Shown piece by piece: positions 38,132-47,463 of a DNA stretch of 64,000 bases. The notes under the pieces are model-generated. The model was not told the origin of the DNA. It searched no databases and was given only the letters and a program-made list of their open reading frames with translations. Positions within the stretch are counted from its first letter, which is position 1. Each line of letters opens with the position of its first letter. Origin of the DNA: Corynebacterium mendelii (GTDB lineage Bacteria; Actinomycetota; Actinomycetes; Mycobacteriales; Mycobacteriaceae); NCBI RefSeq assembly GCF_017307055.1, contig NZ_JAFLEQ010000003.1, positions 117,730-181,729 on the forward strand, read 5' to 3'. The position numbers and the translations under genes were made by a program.

Positions 38132-38299
38132 GGCAGATGGTCCTTTGTATGTTTTTCATCGGGGTCCGGTCACGGCACACACTACCGTCTGCCTGTCCGG
38201 GGCGGGGGAACCCCGGCTTGGTCCACCGCCCCACCGTGGCGCCCGTGCACCGGGCACACCCAACACGGGGCGGGAATGGATGTCAGTCCGGTTCTCCGG

Positions 38300-40465
38300 T
38301 CACCCCAATTCGTCGACACGTGCCGCCAGCTGGTCCTCGCCGCGCTGTTTCAGGCGTTCAACCACCTGCTTGTGGGATGCTGTGTGCTCCAGGCCGATGG
38401 CTGCGGCGATGATGCCCAGTTCATTGTGGTCTCCCGCGGCGGCATGCTGGCCAAGGCCGGGCGGCACAGCATCCGCACCCATGTCGTTGAGGACTCCCGG
38501 CCATCCCTGCAATCCGGGCCGCCGCGGCGAGCATGGCTGCACATCGAAGCTGTCGGGGCCGAAAATCAGCCACATGCGGTCGCCTTCTTTCAAACCGCGC
38601 AGTGTGAAAAAACGGCGGATCGTGCTCAATTGCGTGTTGTATAGCTGCTTCCATCGCAGGGTCTGGACATCGCCGAGTGGTGTGGCAAGCTCCACGCTGC
38701 CGCGCGGCGACAGGTTGTAGATGGTGGCAAACACCGTCGACAACCCGATACCCGAACCCCGCAGATGATCGGCGGTGACCTCCGCGCGCAGCAGCCAACT
38801 GTCGCCGATGTGGTACAGCCCGGGGGTCATCTCCGGCTGCTGGTGGACCGACACCGGGGTTGTGCGGCGGATGACCCGGCCGTTTTCGACGGTGAAATCG
38901 AAGCCGCGGCAGTAGAGGTAGACCGCACTGGGGGCCACCCCGAAACCGGTGAGTTCCTCAACCATCCGGTCGTAGGGGTAGGAGCCGTCACCGACCCGCC
39001 GGTCGATCAAATCGACGATGGTGGTGTATTCCTCACGGCCCCAGCTGGCCAGGCCCCAGGTGTCTTTGCTGAGCCGGACCAGCCTGTCATCCGGGTACAT
39101 GACATTGGCGAAACCCCGTGGATTCCCGGTGTCACCGGTGGCGGCGAGCAGCTGCTCAATCGTCATCGGTTCTCCGGTGATGTGCAACACACTGGCCACC
39201 CGGTCCTGCCGGTTGGCGACGTGGAAGGCGATGCGGTCGCCGATGATCAGGTGGGCAATACCCATGGTCTCCAGCACTGCGGGCACGCAGGCTGTGTCCA
39301 GTCCCGCGGCGGCGGCGTAGTCGTCAACAAGTGCCGTCCCCGCCGGGTCGGTGGCTTGGTCGACGGCAGCGTCCAGCTGCTGGCGGAAGCCGGGCCGGTG
39401 GATGAGATCACCGGTGGTTTCCAGCGCGCCGGTGGTTTTCAGGATCACCTCGACAAGACTTGTCCGGCTCACCGGCAGCGGGGTGTCGATGCCGGGGGCG
39501 GCGGCGCACAGGTGGTCAATGGCGGTCACCGGGTCGATGCTGTAGACCAGCGTGTCGACCAGCCGGGAAAAATGGCGGTTGTTGGTCAGGGGCGTGACAA
39601 ACGTTGCCTCCAGCTGGCGGATTCGCTCCCGGGAGAGTCCGTAACAATCCCCCAGCTCCTGCAGGGTGGCGCCCTGCAGTCGTCGGGCGATGATGTCGGT
39701 GACCCGGTGGTCGAGGTCGTCTGCGGCAGGCAGTGACTGGACTGTCGCCGTGACCATCTGTGCCACCGGGTCGGCGTAGTGCAGGGTGGAGCACAGATCA
39801 CCGATCCGGTCGGTCAGCTGCCCGCCCGGCTGATACGGTCTGGCCGGGCCTCGGCCATGCAGACGCAGCCACAGAACAAACCGGGCGATCGCCTGATCGT
39901 AACTGCACGGGGCAGCCGTTGCGGGGGCTGCGCCTGCTGCGGCGACGATGGTGGACACCAGGGCCTCGACTTCCAGGCTGGGGCCGAAAGTGGCTGCTTC
40001 CATGGCGGCGACGGAGTCGCCGGCGGTGGCCGCACGGCCCAACAGGCCGGTGCCCAGCGGGCGGGTGCCGCCGCCGGGGGCCGGTTCACCCACCCCGCTG
40101 CCGATCAGCCCGGCCACCGCCGGGGACAGCCGTTCCAGCGGCAGGCCGACGTGGTGACGGCACCACAGCCCGGCCAGCTGGTCGGCGGCCACCGGCCCGG
40201 TGGTGTCGGTGAGACCGCACCACGGTCCCGCCCACGGGAAAAGATCCGGATCGACCATAATCTGGCCGGTATCGGGGATATCGGCGGCCCGGTCGAAGAC
40301 GAAGGGGTCATCACCGAAGTCGTCGTCCCAGCGGAAAAACCCGCCCGTGTTGTCCTTGCCCGCCTGATCATCGGCCGGGTGCTGGCAGATGCTGTCGTTC
40401 AATACGGTGACCTTATCCTCCCTGTGGTTTGCGCTGTGCTGTCCTGCTCCACCGCCGTCCGGCAC
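38300..40465 (-). CDS. Protein with sigma region 4-like HTH and winged-helix segments
   Basis: 721 residues, third gene of a minus-strand operon (52 bp after the AddA-like stop). A sigma-70 region 4-type helix-turn-helix is clear at about 262-285 (LQELGDCYGLSRERIRQLEA). The following part has segments resembling HARE-type winged helices (DDRLVRLSKDTWGLASWG after LHITGEPMTIEQLLA). The C-terminal third (SWLLRAEVTADHLRGSGIGL, KEGDRMWLIFGP) is beta-rich. It lacks sigma regions 2 and 3, so it is not a standard sigma factor; DNA binding or recruitment for the helicase-nuclease pair is my inference. The start is uncertain: the first ~18 codons are weak and a TTG near 40402 is possible. Confidence 0.72.
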   Translation of the reverse strand: MPDGGGAGQHSANHREDKVTVLNDSICQHPADDQAGKDNTGGFFRWDDDFGDDPFVFDRAADIPDTGQIMVDPDLFPWAGPWCGLTDTTGPVAADQLAGLWCRHHVGLPLERLSPAVAGLIGSGVGEPAPGGGTRPLGTGLLGRAATAGDSVAAMEAATFGPSLEVEALVSTIVAAAGAAPATAAPCSYDQAIARFVLWLRLHGRGPARPYQPGGQLTDRIGDLCSTLHYADPVAQMVTATVQSLPAADDLDHRVTDIIARRLQGATLQELGDCYGLSRERIRQLEATFVTPLTNNRHFSRLVDTLVYSIDPVTAIDHLCAAAPGIDTPLPVSRTSLVEVILKTTGALETTGDLIHRPGFRQQLDAAVDQATDPAGTALVDDYAAAAGLDTACVPAVLETMGIAHLIIGDRIAFHVANRQDRVASVLHITGEPMTIEQLLAATGDTGNPRGFANVMYPDDRLVRLSKDTWGLASWGREEYTTIVDLIDRRVGDGSYPYDRMVEELTGFGVAPSAVYLYCRGFDFTVENGRVIRRTTPVSVHQQPEMTPGLYHIGDSWLLRAEVTADHLRGSGIGLSTVFATIYNLSPRGSVELATPLGDVQTLRWKQLYNTQLSTIRRFFTLRGLKEGDRMWLIFGPDSFDVQPCSPRRPGLQGWPGVLNDMGADAVPPGLGQHAAAGDHNELGIIAAAIGLEHTASHKQVVERLKQRGEDQLAARVDELG

Positions 40466-40517
40466 AGTCCGCTGCAGCCGGTGCGGGGCCGGCCGCGGCG
40501 CTGCGCCCGGTGGGGCG

Positions 40518-43500
40518 TTACAGCCCGGTGACCGCCAGAACCTTGCCGATCAACGGCATGTGGATGAGGATCTGTTCCGGTTTTTTCCCGGTGGTCTCCG
40601 CAATGGCGCGGCAGTAGACGTCCATCTGCCCGAGATAGTTGTCCCGGACATGCCCGACCGGGTCGTGGCCGGGATAGGTTTTGTGGTCGACCACCACGAA
40701 ACCGGTGCCATCGCCGTCGCCGAGACGGACAAGCTCATCCATCCACCCTTCGGCGACCTGTGCGGCGTCGTTTCGCCACATGAAGGGAACCTCTGTCAGG
40801 CGGGTGTATCCGCGGTCGGCGAAGGTGGTGTGCACAAACTCCGACCAGCGCCTGCCGGCGGTGATGACTGTGTGGGCGGTGATGGTTCCGGCCACCCCGT
40901 AGCCGTCAATCAGCCGGGCGGCGACAGTGTGCTGCATCGTCTCGTCCAGTCCGCTGTAGGGGCAGGCCAGATAGGCGTGCACGGCATTGCCGATCATGTT
41001 CCATCCGGCGCCGCCCTTGTCGACCAAACGGCCGCCCAGATCGGCGAAAACGCTGATACCGGCTGTGTCCTGCAGGTGTGGGGTTGACGGGGTGCTGCTG
41101 GCGGCGAAACGGTAGGACACACCGGTACCCGATGGTGCCCGCACCACACCGCTGTCCCGGCTGCCCGCCGGGGTCTTTTTCACCCGTTCGGCAACCACTG
41201 TCCGCGAGGCGTCGTCGGCCGGCGGCGCTATCGACACCCGGCGCACCGACAGGGTGGTGGACTGTCCGTCCGGGCCGGTGATGGTCAGCGGCGCATCCGG
41301 GATGTCCTCTTCGGCGTCGGGCACGGTATCGGCAAAAGCCAGGGACATCTTCCCGCCGGGGGTGTCCGGGGCATCCTCACCGTCGGCGGCACAGGTGGCG
41401 GCGATATCGAAGGGGGTGGTGAAGATATTGTTCTTTTTCCTCGGTGTCCCGTCGACGACCACGACGAGTTTCTTTTTCGCCCGGGTGACAGCCACATAGG
41501 ACACCCGCTGGTTTTCCTCCAGATCGGCCAGGTACTGCTCACGGTGGGGCGGCAGCACCTGCAACGCCCGGGTGGTCGCCCCGGTGAGGGGGAGCCGCGG
41601 CCAGAAGCGGATTTCCCGGCCCGCCAGGGGATCGGACAGATCGAGTTGCTGTGCCTGGGTGACCCACTGCCCGGAGGGGGAGAACTTGTCTTTGGCGGTG
41701 GCCAGGTAATAGACCTCGTCCCAGCCGAGCCCTTTGGCTTTGTGGATGGTGCCGGTGTTGATGGCCCCGGCTTCGGTGGTCACCGGCGGGGCGGAATCCG
41801 GGTCGTTTTTCCGGTTGAAATCGTCGTGGAAATGGGACACCAGGCCGGAGAGAGTGGCCGGTTTGCGTTTCGCCTGGCAGGTGGAGGCGTAGTCCTCGGC
41901 GAGGGTGACAATCGAGGTGAGGGTGCGCAGCCGGGCATCGGGGGTGGTCCAGCCGGCGATGGTTTCGTCGAGACGGATGGCCCGGGCGACGGTTTTGACC
42001 GCTTCGGCAAGGCTGAGCACGCCGATACGATCGCGGACCGCCCGCAGCTCGGCGAATACCCCGCCGTCGTCGGTGTCGAACCAGCGGCGGACCTGCTGCC
42101 GGCGGGCCCGGGTGTCGCGGTGCAGTTTCTCGCGGTGGGTCTCGCCGTCGGGGGCGTCCCCGGCGACAATGGCCGCCAACCGGTCGAACCAGTCATCGTG
42201 GGCGGGATGGCCGTCAATGTGGGCGACCAATTCCATGATCGCCAGGGTGTCGGTGGGGTCGACCAAGGCCGTCAACGCGGCCCGCAGAAGCTGGCCTTCC
42301 CGGGTGTCGAAGGGATCGGTTGTTTCCCCCGACACCGGCAGCCCGACGGCGGCAAGTTCGGCATCCGGTGTTTCCCCGTTGGTGCGCCCCAACACGGCGC
42401 AGGAGATATCCGGCGCATCCGGATTGTCCCGACGGCGCCGGTTTTCCTCCCGGGCCATGAATTCGGCGAGGGCTTTTTTGCGTTGTTCCGCGTTACTGGC
42501 CAGGGTGGTGAGGAAAACAATCTCCCCGGGGTCGGTGGCTTTGTCGGCCTCAGCTTCCGCAGAGTTGGCAAGCCGCACCTCCTTGCCGGGCATGTGGGCG
42601 AACACCCGGGAGAACAACTCGTTGGAAAACGTGACCAGATCAGGTTGCGAACGGTGGGACTGTGTCAGCGATCGTGTTTGTTTGTCTTTCGCCGGGATGG
42701 CGTCGATGACCGCTTTCATCAGTTTCGCGTCCGCACCGCGGAAACGGTAGATCGACTGTTTGGGATCGCCCACCCACACGACGTGGTCGACCAGATCGGC
42801 GATCTCGAGGAACAGCGCCAGCTGCAGGGGGGAAGTGTCCTGGAATTCGTCGACCACCAGCAGCCGGTAGGTTTCGGCGATGTCGTCGCGGACCTGTTTG
42901 TTGCAGCGCAGCTGCTCGAGCGCGCCTTGCTCCTGGTCGGTGTAGTCGATCATGCCGAGCACCCGTTTGAACTCGGAATACAGCCGCAGGCAGTCGGCGG
43001 CGGCGGTAAATACCGTGGTTATCACCTGCCGGTAGTCGTCGAGGAACTCCCGGCTGGACCACACGGCGGCAGTCCGGTCGGCCTGTGCGCGGATGTTCCC
43101 GGCGGCTCGCCGCAGCTTTAATTTCGTGATTTCCCGCTCGTAATCGCCCCAGGGCAGAGGGGCGCGCAGCTGACGGATCCGGGCGGCCAGGCCGTCGCAG
43201 TTGTCGGCATCCTCCAAGGCCCCTTTGATGGCTCTGCTGTTCCCGATGAACTCGGTGGATTCTTTGTCGCGCTGGAAAGCGGCGACTTCTTCCCGCACCT
43301 CGCAGGCCAGCTGCTCCAGTGACGCGGCGAAACCGGCATTGGCCGACCGGTTGCCGGCGGGGGAGATGCCCGTCTGCTCCGCCAACTGGCCCATGGTGGC
43401 GGTGAATTCGGCGGTGGTGTTTTCCCCCATTTTCTTCAGCGCGGTGGCGGAGATGTTGTTAGCCCGGGCCAGCTGCACAATCTGGTTTATTGCCTGCATC

Positions 43501-43952
43501 AGGCAGTAGCGGTCGGCGTGGGGGCCCTCGTCGGCTGTCAGCGGCATGCCGGTGCGGGCGAACAGCTCCCGGTTGCTGCGGAATACACCGGTGATGTAGT
43601 CGCCGCAGGCGGTGTTGAAGGCACGTCGGGCTGCCTCCGGGTCGAGGGTTTTCACATCCGGGCTCACCCCGCTTTCAATGGCGTAGTCGGTGAGGATCCT
43701 CGCGGCGATGCTGTTGACGGTGCCGATCAGCGCGGTATCGATGGCCTGGGCCTGCTCGAGCATCCCCCGGTCGAGCAGCACCTGGCGCACCCGGCCGGAC
43801 ATTTCGGCGGCCGCTGCTTTGGTGAAGGTTGTGGCGATGATCTGCCCGGGATCCAGTTGTCCGGTGCCCAGGCGGTCGCCCATGTCGTGGGTGATTGTGT
43901 AGGTTTTGCCCGATCCGGCCGACGCGGTGATGATCGTGAATTTTTCGCTCAT
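40518..43952 (-). CDS. AddA-like UvrD-family helicase with C-terminal nuclease
   Basis: 1144-residue superfamily 1 helicase fused to a RecB-type nuclease. Walker A ASAGSGKT is at residues 9-16, then QIIATTFTKAAAAEM (motif Ia), LLVVDEFQDTSPLQ (motif II), WVGDPKQSIYRFRGAD (motif III), NTGTIHKAKGLGWDEV and YVAVTRAKKKLVV (motifs V and VI). The C-terminal PD-(D/E)XK nuclease shows GWMDELVRL, VVVDHKT near residue 1085 and a downstream Gln/Tyr helix (LGQMDVYCRA). Length and order are those of AddA. The ATG overlaps the stop of the AddB-like gene by 4 nt. It probably processes double-strand ends; whether for repair or defence cannot be told. Confidence 0.88.
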   Translation of the reverse strand: MSEKFTIITASAGSGKTYTITHDMGDRLGTGQLDPGQIIATTFTKAAAAEMSGRVRQVLLDRGMLEQAQAIDTALIGTVNSIAARILTDYAIESGVSPDVKTLDPEAARRAFNTACGDYITGVFRSNRELFARTGMPLTADEGPHADRYCLMQAINQIVQLARANNISATALKKMGENTTAEFTATMGQLAEQTGISPAGNRSANAGFAASLEQLACEVREEVAAFQRDKESTEFIGNSRAIKGALEDADNCDGLAARIRQLRAPLPWGDYEREITKLKLRRAAGNIRAQADRTAAVWSSREFLDDYRQVITTVFTAAADCLRLYSEFKRVLGMIDYTDQEQGALEQLRCNKQVRDDIAETYRLLVVDEFQDTSPLQLALFLEIADLVDHVVWVGDPKQSIYRFRGADAKLMKAVIDAIPAKDKQTRSLTQSHRSQPDLVTFSNELFSRVFAHMPGKEVRLANSAEAEADKATDPGEIVFLTTLASNAEQRKKALAEFMAREENRRRRDNPDAPDISCAVLGRTNGETPDAELAAVGLPVSGETTDPFDTREGQLLRAALTALVDPTDTLAIMELVAHIDGHPAHDDWFDRLAAIVAGDAPDGETHREKLHRDTRARRQQVRRWFDTDDGGVFAELRAVRDRIGVLSLAEAVKTVARAIRLDETIAGWTTPDARLRTLTSIVTLAEDYASTCQAKRKPATLSGLVSHFHDDFNRKNDPDSAPPVTTEAGAINTGTIHKAKGLGWDEVYYLATAKDKFSPSGQWVTQAQQLDLSDPLAGREIRFWPRLPLTGATTRALQVLPPHREQYLADLEENQRVSYVAVTRAKKKLVVVVDGTPRKKNNIFTTPFDIAATCAADGEDAPDTPGGKMSLAFADTVPDAEEDIPDAPLTITGPDGQSTTLSVRRVSIAPPADDASRTVVAERVKKTPAGSRDSGVVRAPSGTGVSYRFAASSTPSTPHLQDTAGISVFADLGGRLVDKGGAGWNMIGNAVHAYLACPYSGLDETMQHTVAARLIDGYGVAGTITAHTVITAGRRWSEFVHTTFADRGYTRLTEVPFMWRNDAAQVAEGWMDELVRLGDGDGTGFVVVDHKTYPGHDPVGHVRDNYLGQMDVYCRAIAETTGKKPEQILIHMPLIGKVLAVTGL

Positions 43953-46897
43953 GAGAAGTCTCCCGTAATGCCGGTCAGGTAGGCGGTGTCCGCGTAGCGG
44001 ATGGATGAGGTGGGGATGTGGAAGCCCCGTGCGGTGAAGTCGGCGGCCAGTGCGTCGGCGGCGCCCGTGTCCACCGTGCCGTCCGGCAGAAGATGGTTGC
44101 TCAACAGTTCCGCACCGTGGTCGTGGATGTATCCGTTGGCCAGGCTGGTGAGAACCTCGGTGACCGAGGCCCGCGCACAGGTGAGCAGGCTGTCGGGCGA
44201 ACCTTTTCCGGGCGCCCCGTCGAACAGGGGGTGGGGGGAGTGGAACTCGCCGTGTTTGAGCAGGAAGTACCCGGTCGGCAGCGCCGCGGGCGCAACTTCC
44301 GGATGTTCGCGGGCCACCGCGTGGGAATACAGCGCCAGCTGCAGGGCCTGGTTGTTGCTGATCAGTTTTTTGTATTTGCCCGTGTAGCGGGCGAACTTCA
44401 AATCAATGACCCCCGGGATCCCGTCGGGGGTGACAACATCCATGTCGCGGTAACCGGACACCGACACCTGCTGGTGTCCGGTGCCGGTGTCAATGGTGGT
44501 CAGCGGGGTGGAGAAGTGTGTTTCCACGCCGGTGACCCTGGTGCCGGTGGCGGCGAAGGCCTCGAACAGGGTCAGGATCGACGAGGTGATGAAGCCGAGT
44601 GCCGATTCCCGGGTGACCATGTTTTCCGGCAGATCGAAATCGGCGTAGTAGACCGGCACCAGTTCATCGAAGATCGCGGCGATGGTGGCTGCGTCGGTGG
44701 TCAGGGTGACCGGGTTGTCGGGGCTGACGCCCTGGTTGTTGGCGATGCGCTCGACCACCGCGTGCGCCAGGGTGCCGATGCTGCGCAGGTCCGGATTACC
44801 CTCGCGGACCGGGCCGGACTGCACCCCGAAGCGGTAGCGGATCAGCCAATCGAGGGGGTGGCTGAGCAACGTGTCGATCTGGGTGAAACTCAGCCGCTCC
44901 GGGATGAACCGGTCACCGGCGGGCAGCTGTTTGACGGCGATACCCTCCCGGCGGGTGACAGCCACCGGTGCCACCTGCTGGTAATCACCGGGGCTTACCA
45001 TCTCGGCGACAACCGGATCCCGGCCGTCGGGCAGGGTGGTGAAGTCGTGGACCAGCGAGTCGAAGTAGATGTCGAAGTCGGAGGTGTTGCCGGCGGCTTT
45101 TTTCAGATCCATCGCCAGATAGGACAGCAAAGGATCCGGGGCCGAGTTGGCGATCTCGAAGTTGTCCGCCAACACGGCGGTGACTTTGCCGCGCCGCCGC
45201 AGAGCCGCCAGATCGGATTCGATGGCTGCGGTGTGGGCGATCGCCCCGTCGATGGGATGGATTCCCCTGTCGGCCAGCAGTGCCCTTTCACCGGTGCGCA
45301 GCCGCCCGGTGACCGGCTGCGGGGGATGCTGCGGCAGCCACCACACAACTTCGCCGCTGCCGCAGCCCAGGGTGGCGGGGGTGTGGCACACCGCCGCATT
45401 GTCGCTGGCCTCAGTCAACCCGTAGGGGGTGGTGAGGCTGTCGGCGACAGTGGTGATGATCTGGTCGAGCTGGTGGGCGGTGAGGGTGTCATGCATGCCG
45501 ATCACGGACATGGCCGTATCCACCGCCGACGCCGCCTGCCGGGAGGTCGGGGAGACAAACAGCTTGTTCAGCCGGGCGGCGAGCCAGGCCAGGCGCCGGT
45601 TGATGTCCGCGCACCGGTAGATCGCCCCGGCGCCCCCGGTTTTACCCAAACTGCCGTCGATTGCTTCCAGCGGGTTTTTCCGCACCAGATCATCCAGGCT
45701 TGCCGCCAGCCCGGCGGTGGCCTCATCCCACAGGGAGCCGGTGACCGTGCCGTCGCTGTCGCGAATCTCCCCGGCGATCGCGTCACGCCACGCGGGGGTG
45801 TCGATCCCGCGCTGCCGGTGCAGGGCGGTGAGCAGTTTTCTTTTCAGCTGCCCGGGAACAACCGCCAGCGCAACAGAGGTCATCCCGCCGTTGGCGGATT
45901 CGATGTCCACGGTGCCCAGTTCCAGGGTGAGAAAAGCAATCAGCTGATCCGGGTCGACGGGTTGCTGCACCGCCCGGATGAACACCGGAAGCAGCTGGGC
46001 GACAGCCCGGTCGGCGGAAGTGTTGCGCACCCCGGTCGCGGCCAGTCCCCGGTCGGCCAACGCCCCGTCCAATACGTCGGTGGCATTGCCGGCCACCAGC
46101 CAGTAGCGCCCGTCCCGGTCGGTGAGGCGGCGGCAGTGGGAGGCCACCAGCCGGGCGGCCTCCCACTCGGTGTTGGTTTTCACCATGGTCAGCTCGCCGA
46201 TGCTGTCCGGGCCGGTCTCCTCGGTCACCGGCACACCCAGCGTGGCCAGGTTGCCGAGGATCCGCTGCCAGATCGGCGGCAGGCCGGCAATCGGCTGGCC
46301 GACGACAAGCTGTTCGATCTGGGTGTCCCAGGGCACCGATGCGTCGACGAGTTCGGCCAGCACACGGTCAATGTCGCGGACCACATCGGCCGGGCCCACA
46401 ATCGAGGTGCGGGTCGGATCCGCCGCGATCGTGCCGGTCGTCTCCTGCGGCCGGTGGTCTGCGGCAGCATCATGGCCCTCACCCGTTGCGCCCGTATCCG
46501 CCTGCCCGGCCAGGGCTTGCGGAAGATGCTTCTCAATGGCGGTGAGCGCGGCAATCCGGGGGGAGTGTTCCCCCACATCGGCGGTGGTGTCCGGGTACCA
46601 GCCGGCACCAACCAAAAGATCACGCAGCTTCAGCGTGGTTGTGGCCACCGACCACGGGTCGAGTTCGAAGGACCGGGCGCACCAGGCCGCGTGCGGGTGG
46701 TTGACGGTGTTGACCGTGTAGTCGATGGCTTTCTGCCAGGCGGCTATCCGCAGCGGGGTGGCCGCACAGGCAGCCGCCAGGCCCAGTCGTGTGGCCAGAA
46801 GATCCGCCAGTTGACGCTGGCCGCAGGTGATCTTGCCCAACGAGGCATCGGTTGACCAGGGGGCACCATCGGCATTCCACCCGAAGAAAATTTTCAT
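43949..46897 (-). CDS. AddB-like PD-(D/E)XK nuclease
   Basis: First gene of the operon, 982 residues from ATG 46897. TATTGT lies 7 nt before that ATG on the minus strand (leaderless pattern); the open frame extending to 47191 is rejected because it reads through this promoter. The C-terminal nuclease has SFTQIDTLLSHPLDWLIRYR, GTLAHAVVERI, VSGYRDMDVV and GVIDLKFARY near residue 829, then ALQLALYSHAV. The front two thirds resemble the inactive helicase half of AddB (ELTMVKTNTEWEAARLVASH, YWLVAGNATDVLDGALADRG) but a Walker A is not evident at the N-terminus (KIFFGWNADGAPW). It overlaps the AddA-like gene. Confidence 0.82.
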   Translation of the reverse strand: MKIFFGWNADGAPWSTDASLGKITCGQRQLADLLATRLGLAAACAATPLRIAAWQKAIDYTVNTVNHPHAAWCARSFELDPWSVATTTLKLRDLLVGAGWYPDTTADVGEHSPRIAALTAIEKHLPQALAGQADTGATGEGHDAAADHRPQETTGTIAADPTRTSIVGPADVVRDIDRVLAELVDASVPWDTQIEQLVVGQPIAGLPPIWQRILGNLATLGVPVTEETGPDSIGELTMVKTNTEWEAARLVASHCRRLTDRDGRYWLVAGNATDVLDGALADRGLAATGVRNTSADRAVAQLLPVFIRAVQQPVDPDQLIAFLTLELGTVDIESANGGMTSVALAVVPGQLKRKLLTALHRQRGIDTPAWRDAIAGEIRDSDGTVTGSLWDEATAGLAASLDDLVRKNPLEAIDGSLGKTGGAGAIYRCADINRRLAWLAARLNKLFVSPTSRQAASAVDTAMSVIGMHDTLTAHQLDQIITTVADSLTTPYGLTEASDNAAVCHTPATLGCGSGEVVWWLPQHPPQPVTGRLRTGERALLADRGIHPIDGAIAHTAAIESDLAALRRRGKVTAVLADNFEIANSAPDPLLSYLAMDLKKAAGNTSDFDIYFDSLVHDFTTLPDGRDPVVAEMVSPGDYQQVAPVAVTRREGIAVKQLPAGDRFIPERLSFTQIDTLLSHPLDWLIRYRFGVQSGPVREGNPDLRSIGTLAHAVVERIANNQGVSPDNPVTLTTDAATIAAIFDELVPVYYADFDLPENMVTRESALGFITSSILTLFEAFAATGTRVTGVETHFSTPLTTIDTGTGHQQVSVSGYRDMDVVTPDGIPGVIDLKFARYTGKYKKLISNNQALQLALYSHAVAREHPEVAPAALPTGYFLLKHGEFHSPHPLFDGAPGKGSPDSLLTCARASVTEVLTSLANGYIHDHGAELLSNHLLPDGTVDTGAADALAADFTARGFHIPTSSIRYADTAYLTGITGDFS

Positions 46898-47163
46898 GCC
46901 ACCCACAATAGAAAACCGCTGCCAGACCAGTGTCGGTTCTCTGCCCCCGTCCATGGGTGTTGTGCGTTCCCGGGCGCAGCGCCGGGTTCCGGGCGGGGCG
47001 GGCGTGGGGCAGCACCGGGACGCCGGGGTATTTTGGGGGGACACCATCCAACCGGAGGGCCTGCCGTGTGCGACGCCCCGGATATTGCCGGGGGATAACC
47101 ACCGGCGGCCCCCTGCGGGCTTTTCCCGCCGGAGCCGGAAGACAACCAACAGCACAAGCCACC
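46898..47163. promoter_or_regulatory. Divergent region between the nuclease operon and the smc side
   Basis: About 265 bp. It contains the minus-strand -10 TATTGT (about 46905-46910) for the AddB-like gene. No -35 or operator was recognised with confidence. Confidence 0.4.
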
Positions 47164-47346
47164 ATGACGACACCCGACGACAAAGAAACAATCCGTCGCT
47201 TAACCGCGGAGATCGATGACAAAGACCGGCGCATCGCCGAGTTGACCGCCGAAGTTGAACGCGGCCGGAAGATCATCGCCATCATGCAGCAGGGGCATGA
47301 AAAACTACTGCGTCTCACCGAGCAGATCGAGGGCAAAACCCCCTGA
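47164..47346 (+). CDS. Short coiled-coil protein, 60 residues
   Basis: Too small for family assignment. From ATG 47164 the product is one long charged helix with a heptad pattern (ETIRRLTAEIDDKDRRIAEL, TAEVERGRKIIAIMQQGHEK). It lies 117 bp before smc in the same direction. The protein-like character starts exactly at this Met, while the upstream extension is GC-rich noise. No clear ribosome binding site. Confidence 0.55.
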   Translation: MTTPDDKETIRRLTAEIDDKDRRIAELTAEVERGRKIIAIMQQGHEKLLRLTEQIEGKTP

Positions 47347-47451
47347 CACCACCGGCCCAGGGGTGAAGCACTCACCGTAATGGCCGCTGCCGGTGATGCC
47401 GGGGGCGCCGGGAAGGTGCGGCAACCACCGTGCGGGGTGGGCGGCAAATGT

Positions 47452-47457
47452 TAAAAT
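47452..47457 (+). promoter_or_regulatory. -10 element of smc (leaderless)
   Basis: TAAAAT ends 6 nt before GTG 47464; no ribosome binding site. Confidence 0.55.
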
Positions 47458-47463
47458 CCCCCG

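Noticed and set aside
44018..46855. 945-codon plus-strand ORF opposite the AddB-like gene
   Set aside because: The minus strand has nuclease motifs and overlaps its operon partner; the plus translation is Gly/Arg/Asp noise.
46898..47191. Upstream extension of the AddB-like protein to 47191
   Set aside because: It reads through the -10-like TATTGT and has no family resemblance; ATG 46897 fits a leaderless start.
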